From contig CATXCB010000006.1 of the NCBI GenBank assembly GCA_958366705.1, positions 62,001-126,000 on the forward strand: a DNA stretch of 64,000 nucleotides, given 5' to 3'. Of the stretch, positions 49,001-57,956 are shown one piece after another. The first letter of the stretch is position 1; each line of letters starts with the position of its first letter. The notes under the pieces are model-generated. The model ran no database searches, was not told the DNA's origin, and was given only the letters and a program-made list of their open reading frames with translations. This stretch comes from an uncultured bacterium. GTDB lineage: Bacteria; Cyanobacteriota; Vampirovibrionia; Gastranaerophilales; Gastranaerophilaceae. A program made the translations under genes and the position numbers.

Positions 49001-51445
49001 ACTATTTGCAAATTCTTTATTAAAACCATCTAATTGAGCAGTCAAAGCTTGAGCATTTGCAAGATTTGATTGAAGTTTTCTATAACCCTTTGCAAGGTTA
49101 GGGTCATACTCTACTCCAAAAATCTCTTTGAATTTTGTTTTAAATGCAGCTTCACCACCTGATTTACGGGCTTTATCTAATTCACCCATAGATTTTTCGA
49201 ATGTTTTAAGATCGGCTTTTACATTTTCATCCAAATTATCTGAGCCAACGCACCATTTTAAACCTTCATAAAGATCTGCACACCAACCATCCTGATCAAG
49301 TTGTTTCTGCAAGTTTGCCTTATTCTCACTTAGAGATTCATTCATAATGCCTATTGTATCATCCATGGCATTATCCTTTGCAGCAAGCCTTTTTTCAGTT
49401 TTTGTCATTGCTTCAGCTGTATGAATTGCTCCAATTACGTTCTTAACAAGTCCGTCAAGTTTTTCGGTTGAACAGTATCCAACACCCATTGACCAGTATG
49501 AGTTAAGTTCATTTACACAATCATCTAGCTGCTGTTTTGCTCTTTCATCAGAGATTCCTGAAGATTTTGCTCTTGCAATCAAAGCATTAATAATTTTTGA
49601 TTCAGCATTTCTTCTTGTCTCCATAGAATTTCCGGTTTCATCCATAATACCTTCAATCAAGGATTCATCCGGAGAAATTTTATTATATTGTTCAATTACT
49701 CCTAGAACATTATCTTTATTAACTTTTGCCAACGCATTTTGGAATTCTTTTGATGAAACTCCGCCGGCATTGTCATCCAAGCCTTTATACATTGCATTTG
49801 CCAGGGATTTTCCGGTATTTGCTTCTTGTTTTGCTTTTGCAGCCATAGCAGTTCTTTCTCTGCCAATTTGACGGGAATCAAAACCATCGCTAAATTCTTT
49901 AGATACGGTAACATGAACTCTTTTACCAATAAGTTCACCATCCTTTATATTAGGATTAAGCTTTTTCAACTCATCAATTCTTAATTGCATTTCATATTTA
50001 TTCGGGTTTTTGTTCCCCTCATTTGCAAATAAGCCTCTTGCCAACTTTTCATAAGTATCATGTTTTTTCTCAGTCCAAGACATACCCACACGAGCTTCTA
50101 AATCTGTTTGAGCTGCATCTTTCATCTGTTTCTGTTCCTCAGCAAAAGCTTTATACTTAGCTTGAGCAACTTCTTTTGAATCTCTGCCCTGTAAAGCTTT
50201 TGTATCTGCATCTAGTTCACCCGGAACAACTAAATCATCACCGGCCCAGCCTCTGACTTTGCCGCCATTAGCTTCTAATATTGCTTTCTTTGTTGTACCA
50301 AATTTTTTAGCTAATGCGTCAATGCTTTCACCATTTTGTAAAACAACTTTTGTATTACCTTTGCCGTCATATTCGACGTTGTATGTTTTACCATTAACAG
50401 TTTTAGTTTGAGAAAGTTTATGCCCTTCTGCATTGAAATTTGTTGTTGAAGTATTACCATTAGATTCTTCTACTATTTCAGTACCTGAACCATCTTCTGC
50501 GAATGTACGAGTTGTTGTTTTATCTTTTTCTTTTATAACTTCAGATTGAACTTTGCCATCTTTGATTTGTTGTACTGTATCTTTACCAGCTTCTTTAATA
50601 TTTGCGGTTACAGTACCATCTTCGTTATAAGTATAATCTGTTCTTTTTTCTTTTGCTTCGATTCCTTTATTTTCTACTTTTGACTCAAGTCTTTCGTTGC
50701 CTTTTTCATCTATAGTGTAATTACTCACTGTAGTTTCGCCAACCTCTACGGTTTTTGTTTTGGGCTGACCATCTTCATAATTTGTTGTACTTACAGAATT
50801 TTTTGTATTATCAGTAACAACTTCTTTTGCAGGTTTTCCATTTTCATAATCAACAACAGTAGTATTACCTGTTTCTTTCTCTGTAGATACTTTTGTTGAT
50901 GGAGTCTGCCCATCTTCTTCATAAGTTGTTTCAACAGTATCACCATTTTGTGCAGTAACACTATCTTTTAATAACTTTTTATTTTCGTCTAAGAATCTTG
51001 TTGTTGTATTTCCATTTTCATCAGATTGAGTTATATTTGAAGATTTATCAGGATTTATAACTTCTTGAGTACCATCTTTATAGGTTAAATGAATAGTTTT
51101 TTGGCCATCTTTTTCTACGACTTTTGTATCTTTTACATTTTCAGTATTTATAGCATATTGTTGTAAAAATTTTAAAACATCTTTTTTAGATAATTCTTTT
51201 AAATTATTTTCTTTTAAAAATTTTCTTGCTTCTCTGCGAGAGACATGATTGTCTTCAGACTTATCAAGCTTAGCTGAAAAATCTTTCATCTCTTTTTCAT
51301 CAATAACACCATTTTTATCCGCATCAATTGCATTAAAAATAGATTTTTGTTCTTCTGTTTTCAAATTTTCTTTTTTGAGACCACCGCCGAATTTAGATAA
51401 ATCTACACCCTTTTTACCAAATCTTTCTACATTCAAATCTGCCAT
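46061..51445 (-). CDS. Giant EF-hand/LysM multi-domain protein
   Basis: This is a 1794-residue protein. About residues 34-75 form a pair of EF-hand-like calcium loops ('DADKNGVIDEKE', 'DKSEDNHVSRRE'). About 110-355 is a tract of degenerate repeats of 20-25 residues with 'Y.NGKP/TTTxxY.dG' cores, like YD/MORN-type sheets. About 365-415 is LysM-like ('VVLQNGESIDALAKKFGTTKKAILEANG'). A long helical region follows, then a Gly/Ala-rich hydrophobic segment (about 935-985) able to enter membranes, then Pro/Ala-rich linkers and helical repeats containing 'G(L/K)NEQEF..IKSFVD' to the C-terminus. There is no signal peptide. It is probably a cell-surface or secreted structural or effector protein; the function is unknown. 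Confidence 0.65.
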   Translation of the reverse strand: MADLNVERFGKKGVDLSKFGGGLKKENLKTEEQKSIFNAIDADKNGVIDEKEMKDFSAKLDKSEDNHVSRREARKFLKENNLKELSKKDVLKFLQQYAINTENVKDTKVVEKDGQKTIHLTYKDGTQEVINPDKSSNITQSDENGNTTTRFLDENKKLLKDSVTAQNGDTVETTYEEDGQTPSTKVSTEKETGNTTVVDYENGKPAKEVVTDNTKNSVSTTNYEDGQPKTKTVEVGETTVSNYTIDEKGNERLESKVENKGIEAKEKRTDYTYNEDGTVTANIKEAGKDTVQQIKDGKVQSEVIKEKDKTTTRTFAEDGSGTEIVEESNGNTSTTNFNAEGHKLSQTKTVNGKTYNVEYDGKGNTKVVLQNGESIDALAKKFGTTKKAILEANGGKVRGWAGDDLVVPGELDADTKALQGRDSKEVAQAKYKAFAEEQKQMKDAAQTDLEARVGMSWTEKKHDTYEKLARGLFANEGNKNPNKYEMQLRIDELKKLNPNIKDGELIGKRVHVTVSKEFSDGFDSRQIGRERTAMAAKAKQEANTGKSLANAMYKGLDDNAGGVSSKEFQNALAKVNKDNVLGVIEQYNKISPDESLIEGIMDETGNSMETRRNAESKIINALIARAKSSGISDERAKQQLDDCVNELNSYWSMGVGYCSTEKLDGLVKNVIGAIHTAEAMTKTEKRLAAKDNAMDDTIGIMNESLSENKANLQKQLDQDGWCADLYEGLKWCVGSDNLDENVKADLKTFEKSMGELDKARKSGGEAAFKTKFKEIFGVEYDPNLAKGYRKLQSNLANAQALTAQLDGFNKEFANSINGKESYGNMVAKYGSYLQSVSSEVQDGKDVAEKSIALAMQKDGIDFAKATDAQKAKYLQNIIKQTQNGISSKINEYTRGKDLATLENDLKYASTAVFGNKGDIVNRVNSYVNSQQVGGAVVNGAVKAVGAIAIAVVTGGTGLVALSTAALATTALSAATDLTDRASSNVGLQDGEVTNILKNATIDGATVFAGGQLTKAAMALKSSKAFIQAGGRMLAQGAGDVAIGAAAEYGQTGEITLQGVTFQAVFSAAGNLVALKQLAKGTKPATKSNPTTDAPKSTLDVATSDGAKISGGKLGTEKMNKVKDEVKAELPDATPERGAQIHKEADQLQAQSRDQGREVKHMVEDEFGVVTIGKEHIDISTADAATIERLHKEVSGWSTDTRNKAEILKKLEDRMVDLHVSPDAPKVTRGSEFVDRINTNANQSATDILAGKPGALPPHDAAILKEHLTNNLNTADEIQGFMDALKKRVGVNEKGNMHVYEVQGVDQAADVMKSAEAKLAKIKARQADVAATNSAADAAINGSRGLNEQEFATIKSFVDRTDSAEDLQALIKKFENNKCLRNSQASKKLLKTMKEKSDILQAKANAPKETPIAPEAQPAVSSATPKETYVDPHHITLDKAPEPAAITGKTFEDFELVQRKLASEQPSTPAATPANASREVDVDPHHITLDEAPKGSVPEGQTADFMAAHQQLQQKPHDDLVAMLNEKARTGKGLNQAEFNQVNDYISKLTDKAELKELKGLLAGKKMTSAQKKQLKDAINNKEKALNSVANPEVETPATKSKDNVEAPKVSKESIDADVKSIADSEIPSAQRKLWADCKQRISDITKELSASFKGNKAAMVAKCKTLFADLKTIAAKASASVRQKINNLMQKIRTMMSENKLIKNYAEKPKVVQAAPDDVEVISVEPARVGDVEVLDMGDMPPFMIRTFNAYSSQIDNVTSLRELNQIENSIVEMVDPQVKKALLNKINQKRAEI

Positions 51446-51624
51446 TTTCTGTAACCTTTCATGATTTTAATACTGCTTAATTAGTAGTATCGAAATTCAA
51501 GAAAGCTTTCTTTAATAAAAAAATGTATAAAACCCCTTTCATATCAATCATATAGGGCATTATATCTGGATTTTAGCCATATAAAACTCAAGTTTACATT
51601 TTGTTACAACACTCAAATTTATAT
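51446..51624. promoter_or_regulatory. Upstream region of the giant-protein gene
   Basis: These 179 bases carry no gene. AAAGGTT lies just before the 51445 start on the minus strand, and AT-rich sequence with promoter-like elements fills the rest. No sharper site could be named. Confidence 0.35.
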
Positions 51625-52968
51625 CTATTTATTAAGACGTGATATATCTAAATTCAAAGTATGTTTTGATTGTTCATAGATAGTTTTTTGAAAATCTGTT
51701 ATATATTTAGGACTTATATTATGTTTTGCAAAAATACCTTCATGATACAGGTCAATGAGTCTATCCAAATATTTCTGACAATTTTCTCTTGCTTCAGGAT
51801 GCAATTTCAATTGAGTGAGAAAATCTATATTTTTTCTATTGGAATTTGTTCTAGTAGTTGCTCCGCCAAAATTTGACAGGGCATCTGCTCCACCGCAAGA
51901 TTTTGGGAAAATATGCTCAACAGAAGCCAATGATGGCCATAACAATCTGTGTCCTATTTTATCCGGAGGCTCTGCAGCTGTTTTTAAAACATACGCAGAT
52001 AAACTTTCCTGAGATGTCGGAAGTTTCTGAGCAATAGTTATTATTTTTTCTTGAAGTTTTTTATCCGGCAAATCATTTATAATTTTAGCCAAATCATAAA
52101 TAAAAGCCTTTCTGGAAAAAGGAATAATTATTTCTTCCCTTGTTAAACGGGATTTTGAAACCTCTATCAAATTTTTCAACTGATCGTTATCTTTTAGTAC
52201 AGATTTTTTTAAAATAACATCAAGAAAATTTATAACTTGTTTTTGATTTTCAAGAGTTTTTGGATTTGTTGAATTTGCAAGCCATTTTGATTCTTTTATC
52301 AATTTATTAATCACTTTTTTTGCTTTTGTATCTTCCCCTTTTACAATATCCTCTTTTATTTTTGACAATTTATACCTGAATTCATATGAACTAAATGGAA
52401 TAATAATAGGACGTTCATTTAATTTTTTGTCTGTTTCGCACATCAATTTTTTAAATTGATTCTGATATTGAACAGGAAGAGCATACGAAGCTTCTGTTAA
52501 TTCATGAAAAATTGGAGCCTGTTTTTTACGCAGCCGACGCTTATACACAGGTTCAACATCTTTAAGAATTTCCTGAATATTTTTATCCGGATTAACTTTT
52601 GCACGTTCTTTTATAATTTCTAAGACTTTAGCTTCTATACCGGTAAAACTTTCTTTATACGGTTCTAATACCTCTAAAACCTGAGAGGCAGGACGCGAAA
52701 AAGTCTGATTTTTTAACATTTTTGTTAAAACTTTAGGATCAATCATCGGGATACCGCTATACATACACGGAAGACCATAACTAAACAAAGCTCTAAGTTT
52801 AGAAGAATTTCCTATGGACGAAAAAGATACAGGATAAATATACGGCAAACCGCTCAATTCATCAATTTTATTATTGGAAATTTGAGCATCATCCTTATTC
52901 ACCCGTCCGGATTTAATACGGGACGTGCAGTTATTCAAACTATTAAAATATACTGCAGGAACTTTCAT
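51625..52968 (-). CDS. HNH-like protein with split nuclease motif
   Basis: In this 447-residue protein a 'GLPCMYSGIPMID' segment (about 62-74) resembles the first half of an HNH finger. The second half, 'VEHIFPKSCGGADALSNFGGATTRTNSNRKN' (about 348-378), has the Glu-His and Asn-Ser-Asn-Arg features of HNH nucleases but comes about 280 residues later. The insert is helical and repeats the block 'IIPFS....Y.L.KI..D' twice (about residues 178 and 284). There is no signal peptide. The retained His and Asn suggest a nuclease or a former nuclease; the role is unknown. Confidence 0.55.
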   Translation of the reverse strand: MKVPAVYFNSLNNCTSRIKSGRVNKDDAQISNNKIDELSGLPYIYPVSFSSIGNSSKLRALFSYGLPCMYSGIPMIDPKVLTKMLKNQTFSRPASQVLEVLEPYKESFTGIEAKVLEIIKERAKVNPDKNIQEILKDVEPVYKRRLRKKQAPIFHELTEASYALPVQYQNQFKKLMCETDKKLNERPIIIPFSSYEFRYKLSKIKEDIVKGEDTKAKKVINKLIKESKWLANSTNPKTLENQKQVINFLDVILKKSVLKDNDQLKNLIEVSKSRLTREEIIIPFSRKAFIYDLAKIINDLPDKKLQEKIITIAQKLPTSQESLSAYVLKTAAEPPDKIGHRLLWPSLASVEHIFPKSCGGADALSNFGGATTRTNSNRKNIDFLTQLKLHPEARENCQKYLDRLIDLYHEGIFAKHNISPKYITDFQKTIYEQSKHTLNLDISRLNK

Positions 52969-53128
52969 ACTCTATCCTTATATATGCATACTTATATCAC
53001 CATTAACACAGTTTTCTGAATTTAATTTTAGTATTTACCTGTACACTTTCTAATATCCAATGATAATATCGGCATTTCCCTATAAAACTTTAACATACAA
53101 ATAAAAAGATTTACTCAATGTAACAATA

Positions 53129-54277
53129 TTAAAACAATCCATCATTTTCATATTCAGAAGAAAAATATGACATTGAAGGACATTTCCCAAAATTATCAAG
53201 AATTGCTTTATCTAGTTCCTCTGTTGCGACAATTTTACCATTCACAAAATTTATACCTTGAGAAGTTATCGTACCTTGTTCTTTATCTTCTTTTGTCTCT
53301 TTTGTTTTTATATCATTTTTATTTTTTGCCATATGCTGTTTTGTTTTACTCTCTTCTTGAGCAAGAATTGATTTTAAATATCTCCTATACTCTTGATTTT
53401 GATATAAATTTCTTGATATATCGTTCATAACAATAGCAACATACTGCTGGGTAGCAGAATTTTCATCCAGCGCAGAAATTAAAGTTGAAGCCTTATCAAT
53501 TTCATCATAAGCTTCCTGATAATGTCCGAGTTTTCTTAATAAAACAGCCAGATTATAGTGAGCCTCATAGTTCATAGGAGCAATATTTATAGCCCTGCAA
53601 TAGCATTTGCCAGCCTCATCATAATTTCCGGAAATATGATATGCAAGTCCTAAATTGTATTGGGTATCATAGCTTTTTGGATTAATCGCAATAGATTTTT
53701 GATAAGCTTTAATAGCTTTTGCGAGATATTTTCTCTGTAATTCCCAATTATCATTTGAATACAAAGACTTTAGCCTGTAAGCAACGCCTATATTATAATA
53801 TGCGATAGCTTTATTATGTTTATAACTTACTCTATTGTTATAAACATATGGAATTGAGAGCAATTTTCTCTTAGTTTTTATAATTTCGTTATACTGCTTG
53901 AGCGCAGCATCAAAATCTCCGAGTTTTTCAGAAGCAATAATTCCATAATTCATTCTGGCTATCATCATCCTCGGATTATGTTTAAAAGCTTGAGAATAAG
54001 CGTACAATGCAGAATAATAATCTTCATAAGCCACATAAATATTACCTAAATTATACCATGCGCCATAATGCTGCGGATAAAGTTTTAAGCCTTTATTATA
54101 AAACCCTATAGCTTTCTGCATTTTCATTTGTTTATAGGCTTTATCACCTTTATAAACATAATACATGCCCGTTACTTTATCAGCCTGATGCTTTACAAAT
54201 TGTTGATTAAAATATGCGGCAATACAGATTGCAGCAATCACAAATAAAGAAAATAAAGCTGATAAAAGTTTCTTCAA
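53129..54277 (-). CDS. TPR-repeat membrane-anchored protein
   Basis: This 382-residue protein has an N-terminal anchor ('LLSALFSLFVIAAICIAAYF') and at least six TPR units (about 45-260), for example 'AWYNLGNIYVAYEDYYSALYAYSQA' and 'AHYNLAVLLRKLGHYQEAYDEID'. A charged Lys/Glu-rich linker and a distinct C-terminus follow. TPRs act as protein-interaction scaffolds; the location is probably the periplasmic side of the inner membrane. The partner is unknown. Confidence 0.8.
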   Translation of the reverse strand: MKKLLSALFSLFVIAAICIAAYFNQQFVKHQADKVTGMYYVYKGDKAYKQMKMQKAIGFYNKGLKLYPQHYGAWYNLGNIYVAYEDYYSALYAYSQAFKHNPRMMIARMNYGIIASEKLGDFDAALKQYNEIIKTKRKLLSIPYVYNNRVSYKHNKAIAYYNIGVAYRLKSLYSNDNWELQRKYLAKAIKAYQKSIAINPKSYDTQYNLGLAYHISGNYDEAGKCYCRAINIAPMNYEAHYNLAVLLRKLGHYQEAYDEIDKASTLISALDENSATQQYVAIVMNDISRNLYQNQEYRRYLKSILAQEESKTKQHMAKNKNDIKTKETKEDKEQGTITSQGINFVNGKIVATEELDKAILDNFGKCPSMSYFSSEYENDGLF

Positions 54278-54619
54278 GAGATGGATATCCTATTTAAATT
54301 GTATACATAATAATGATAAACAAATTCGGTAAAAACAACATCAGCTAAATAATGTATCCGTCATTGCGAGGGGGCTTCTGCCGACGTGGCAATCCACTAA
54401 TGTACAACAAGGTCATGCTGAACTGCCATGTCATGCTGAACTTGTTTCAGCATCTCATGATAATAGATTCCGAACAGAGTTCAAGGGGAAAACAAAAATT
54501 CCTAACAAACACACTGTAACATATCGTAACATTATTAAACTAAAAAGCAATTTATACAAACAGAATTTGTTTATAAAAGTAAGGTAGGTTAAAAGGTTAA
54601 TATTTTTTGGAGGTTAAGT
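54278..54619. repeat. Gene-free stretch with dispersed intergenic repeats
   Basis: The segment from about 54357 contains 'GTCATTGCGAGGGGGC' and 'GTGGCAATCCA', the halves of a GC-richer palindromic repeat. It is followed by two tandem 'TCATGCTGAACT' units (about 54412 and 54432), the second continuing into 'TGTTTCAGCATCTCATGA'. Base composition differs from the AT-rich surroundings. The related motif GATGCTGAACTGA recurs near 58111. There is no coding frame. The promoter of the 54620 gene lies at the right end with a GGAGG site. Confidence 0.65.
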
Positions 54620-55411
54620 ATGGTTAGTAATGTTAACGCACTGAATGGAATTATGCCGTCAGGAACATTTCAGTATAATCCATACACTTCATACGATTTG
54701 GATTATATGGACTTAGACTATAGCACATATCCAATGGGTATGAATGGAAGTATATTTAATTCAGCACCGGGCATGATGCCAATTACTCCCGGTGGAGGCT
54801 GGAATAATCAATCATACTTTGATAATATGAAAGATTACCAAAAATTTTACATAGATTATAATATTGATCAGCAAAAAATGCAAAGGAATGCAGATTTACG
54901 CACAAACGCTTCTGTTGAAGGAATTGTAGGTGCAGCAAACAACTTAAAAGATAAAATTCTGCAAAACGAACAAGATCAAATTCCAAAAGCATTTCAAGCT
55001 TATGTAGACAGTGTTGCAAGAGCTTATGGAGAAGGGACTCCGCAGGAAATTAAAAGTCGTGCATTATCTATATATTCAAACTTAAACGGCGGTAAGTCAC
55101 TCATCAGAGACTTACGCGAAAACAGTCATAGCTCAGCTCTACAAGGATTTATACAATCACTCACTTTTGGAGCATACTACCAAAATTCAGCAGAAGATAA
55201 TATTTCTCAAATTACCGGGCAGCCTGTAGGCACCGGAGAAAAAACAATGCAAAATATTGGTAGAATCGGCGGAGCTGCAACAGTAGGAGGTTTAACATAT
55301 GCTCTTACTAATCATATTGGCAAATTAAAAGGCAAAGCAGGAATTATAGGACTAATTGCAGGTGCAGTAGCAGGTACTCTATCATTTTTAACAGGAAAGG
55401 CAACAACCTAA
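54620..55411 (+). CDS. Hypothetical protein with Gly-rich hydrophobic C-terminus
   Basis: This 263-residue protein is preceded by TGGAGG. The N-terminal about 70 residues are rich in Tyr, Met, Pro and Gly ('YNPYTSYDLDYMDLDYSTYPMG'). A helical middle follows, with a C-terminal hydrophobic Gly/Ala segment ('GGAATVGGLTYALTNHIGK', 'GIIGLIAGAVAGTLSFL'). There is no signal peptide and no known family. The tail resembles membrane-inserting helical hairpins. Confidence 0.55.
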   Translation: MVSNVNALNGIMPSGTFQYNPYTSYDLDYMDLDYSTYPMGMNGSIFNSAPGMMPITPGGGWNNQSYFDNMKDYQKFYIDYNIDQQKMQRNADLRTNASVEGIVGAANNLKDKILQNEQDQIPKAFQAYVDSVARAYGEGTPQEIKSRALSIYSNLNGGKSLIRDLRENSHSSALQGFIQSLTFGAYYQNSAEDNISQITGQPVGTGEKTMQNIGRIGGAATVGGLTYALTNHIGKLKGKAGIIGLIAGAVAGTLSFLTGKATT

Positions 55412-55447
55412 AAAAAATTATAAATATACGATAACTCCCCTTATACA

Positions 55448-55476
55448 AAGCCGATATTAATTTATCGGCTTTTTTA
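55448..55476 (+). terminator. Terminator of the 54620 gene
   Basis: AAGCCGATA pairs with TATCGGCTT around TTAATT, followed by a T-run. It can also serve the convergent pseudopilin gene. Confidence 0.78.
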
Positions 55477-55487
55477 TTTTTTTATTA

Positions 55488-56162
55488 CTACTTTATATTT
55501 TTAAGTATGTATTTAAAATAATCAGAATCTTCTTTTGCCTTTTGGGCACAGGCCATACCATTATATGAATTGTTTGAATTTACACTGCAATATTTACCCA
55601 TATCCTGATAAATTGTATTAGGTTCTCCGCTCACTGCAATTTCACCCTCTCTAAACTCTAATGCAAATAAATCATATCCCAGCCTGTTAGGTTTTCCATT
55701 ATAACCATTTAAATCAAAGAAAACATGCAAAACACGACCATTAAAATTAAATAATAATAACGTCCCATCCTGCAATAATAATTGCCCAGCATCCATTTCG
55801 CCATTTGGGAAATTAGCCGTACCATTGAGATTTTTGTAAAACGAAGTTTCAAAATTAAAACAAGGCGCATTATTAACACCCTCATAATAATTTCCACAAT
55901 CAAGAGGAGCCTGTAAATATCTGCTAAAAGTTTTATAAAACAACGTATCCGGCATAGATGGATAATCCGCAGGATTCAAAGATACATCATCAGATTCCAT
56001 CAACTTAAAAGCCTGTTGAATTACAGAATATGTTTTAAGAAACTGGGAGCGCATCTTATGAGCTTTATAATTTGTTATCAGCCCTGGAATTGTAATAGCT
56101 GCAACAACTCCGATAATCCCAAGTGTAATCAATACTTCTGCTAATGTAAAACCTTTCTTCAT
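55488..56162 (-). CDS. Type IV pilin/pseudopilin-like protein
   Basis: This 224-residue protein has a canonical class III signal: 'MKKG' followed by 'FTLAEVLITLGIIGVVAAI', with cleavage between Gly and Phe by prepilin peptidase and Glu at mature position 5. The rest is a globular domain with cysteines ('LDCGNYYEGVNNAPC', 'YCSVNS...GMAC') that could form disulfides. Such proteins assemble in type II secretion or type IV pilus-like filaments. It is a single gene without neighbouring assembly genes. Confidence 0.88.
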   Translation of the reverse strand: MKKGFTLAEVLITLGIIGVVAAITIPGLITNYKAHKMRSQFLKTYSVIQQAFKLMESDDVSLNPADYPSMPDTLFYKTFSRYLQAPLDCGNYYEGVNNAPCFNFETSFYKNLNGTANFPNGEMDAGQLLLQDGTLLLFNFNGRVLHVFFDLNGYNGKPNRLGYDLFALEFREGEIAVSGEPNTIYQDMGKYCSVNSNNSYNGMACAQKAKEDSDYFKYILKNIK

Positions 56163-56255
56163 ATTGATAGTCCTCCATGACTTTATAATAAATTATAATA
56201 TAAATTATATTATATTATAATTTATTTATCAATATAGCATTGATAAAATGCTAAT

Positions 56256-56477
56256 ATGCTAGATAATATTTTCCTTAAAGAATTTGGATTACGCTTAAAA
56301 ATTTATCGTATGAAACGGAATCTGACTCAAGCACAACTTGGAGAATTAATTGACGTATCAGAACATAGATTAAGCCAAATTGAAAATGGTAAATGTAACA
56401 TAACGCTAAAAACAGTAAACAAAATTTCAAACGCTTTAAACATTCCCTGCGTTAAACTCTTCCAATTTGAGGAATAA
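56256..56477 (+). CDS. XRE-family HTH regulator
   Basis: This 73-residue protein is a complete XRE helix-turn-helix ('FGLRLKIYRMKRNLTQAQLGELIDVSEHRLSQIENGKCNITLKTV'). It is divergent from the pseudopilin gene with a 93-base shared promoter region and may regulate it. A weak hairpin (56483-56510) follows the gene. Confidence 0.75.
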   Translation: MLDNIFLKEFGLRLKIYRMKRNLTQAQLGELIDVSEHRLSQIENGKCNITLKTVNKISNALNIPCVKLFQFEE

Positions 56478-56647
56478 AAAAATTCCTGCTAAAAGGAGTA
56501 ATAGCAGGAAATAGTTCAGTAAAAGAGACATCTGATAATATTATTATCCCATTTTGAAAATCGTCAAATTTTTAGATATGAAAATTTACAAAGTTAACAC
56601 AACACGAATTTGTGGATATTTTGAAAAGTTTAGACTATAATTTTGGT

Positions 56648-57262
56648 ATGAAAAAATTACTTATTATACTATTAATATTATGCGGAGCTTTTACTAACAC
56701 TGTATTTGCAGCAGTTCCGTGGAAAAAGAATGAAGTACAAGAAGTTGCAGTTGACCCGACGTCAGAACAAGCCAAGGCTCTTTATGCTCAAAACGATATT
56801 GATGGAGCATTTAAACTTCTACAGGGAAAACCCGAAGAATCTCGTTCTGCTGAAGATTGGCTACTCATTGGAAATATTCTTCAAGACAAAGACAAAATCG
56901 ATGAAGCTGTTTATATGTTTAACAAATCTATTCAAACAGACCCGAAATATTATAAAGCCCACTATAATTTAGGCTATATTTATCTAATTCAGGAAAAACC
57001 TAATATGGCACTTGACGAATTCAAAAAATCGGTAAAATACAAAGATGATTTTGCCTACGGTTATTATAATATAGGCTGTGCTTATTTAAAACTAAAAGAA
57101 TACAGAAATGCCAGATATAATTTTTTCAGAGCACTTGATTTAAAAAATAATGAACCAAATATATATTACAATTTAGCATATACATTTAAAATGCTAAATA
57201 ACGAAAAACAATCTAAAACATACTTAGATTTATACAATCAAATGATGAAACAAGGACAGTAA
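56648..57262 (+). CDS. Exported TPR protein
   Basis: The ATG at 56648 begins a signal peptide ('KKLLIILLILCGAFTNTVFAA'); a GTG at 56612 would place 12 residues before it and is rejected. The 204-residue product has about four TPR units ('DWLLIGNILQDKDKIDEAVYMFNKS', 'AHYNLGYIYLIQEKPNMALDEFKKS'). It is periplasmic by prediction. The HAD gene begins one base after its stop, so the two are cotranscribed. Confidence 0.8.
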   Translation: MKKLLIILLILCGAFTNTVFAAVPWKKNEVQEVAVDPTSEQAKALYAQNDIDGAFKLLQGKPEESRSAEDWLLIGNILQDKDKIDEAVYMFNKSIQTDPKYYKAHYNLGYIYLIQEKPNMALDEFKKSVKYKDDFAYGYYNIGCAYLKLKEYRNARYNFFRALDLKNNEPNIYYNLAYTFKMLNNEKQSKTYLDLYNQMMKQGQ

Positions 57263-57263
57263 A

Positions 57264-57956
57264 ATGAGCTACAAAGGTATAATTTTTGACTTTAATGGAA
57301 CTTTATATTGGGACTCAGACAAACACAAACAAACATGGCGTGAATATTCAAAAAAACTTCGCGGAACTCCGTTCTCCGATGAAGAAATGATAAAATACAT
57401 GTTTGGCAGAACCAATGAACAAATTATTAAATATGCAATAGGCAAGCAGCCAAATCCAGAAATGGTTGAAAAATACGGTCAAGAAAAAGAAGCTCTGTAC
57501 AGAAAAATGGCTCTTGAAGATAAAGAAACTTTTCATTTAGCTGATGGAACAGAAGACTTTTTAGACTTCTTAAAAGAAAATAATATACCAATGACGATTG
57601 CCACAATGTCAGACTGGGGTAACGTGGAATTTTACATAAAACATTTCCATCTTGAAAAATGGTTTGAGATTGACAAAATTGTATACTCAAACGGAATAAT
57701 TCCAGGTAAACCAGCACCTGATATTTACAAAATTGCAGCAAAAAATTTAGACTTAAAACCGAAAGAATGTATTGTTGTTGAAGATGCATTATCAGGCATT
57801 GAATCAGCCAGAGCAGCCGGAATAGGTAAAATCATTGCAATCTGCTCTGAAGAAAGTCCGGAATTATATAAATCTATCCCTTGCGTAAGCGGAATTATCA
57901 ATAATTTCAAAGAATTTGATAAAACATTATTTGAAATTCCAAACAAAACATTCTGA
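57264..57956 (+). CDS. HAD-superfamily hydrolase (beta-phosphoglucomutase/phosphatase type)
   Basis: This 230-residue subfamily IA HAD protein has motif I 'IFDFNGTLYWDS', motif II 'TIATMSD', Lys in 'PGKPAPDIY', and motif IV 'VVEDALSGIESARAAG'. In motif I the second catalytic Asp is Asn (DxN instead of DxD). Such variants recur in this group and may change leaving-group protonation. A small phosphorylated metabolite is the probable substrate; the specific one cannot be read from sequence. Confidence 0.82.
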   Translation: MSYKGIIFDFNGTLYWDSDKHKQTWREYSKKLRGTPFSDEEMIKYMFGRTNEQIIKYAIGKQPNPEMVEKYGQEKEALYRKMALEDKETFHLADGTEDFLDFLKENNIPMTIATMSDWGNVEFYIKHFHLEKWFEIDKIVYSNGIIPGKPAPDIYKIAAKNLDLKPKECIVVEDALSGIESARAAGIGKIIAICSEESPELYKSIPCVSGIINNFKEFDKTLFEIPNKTF

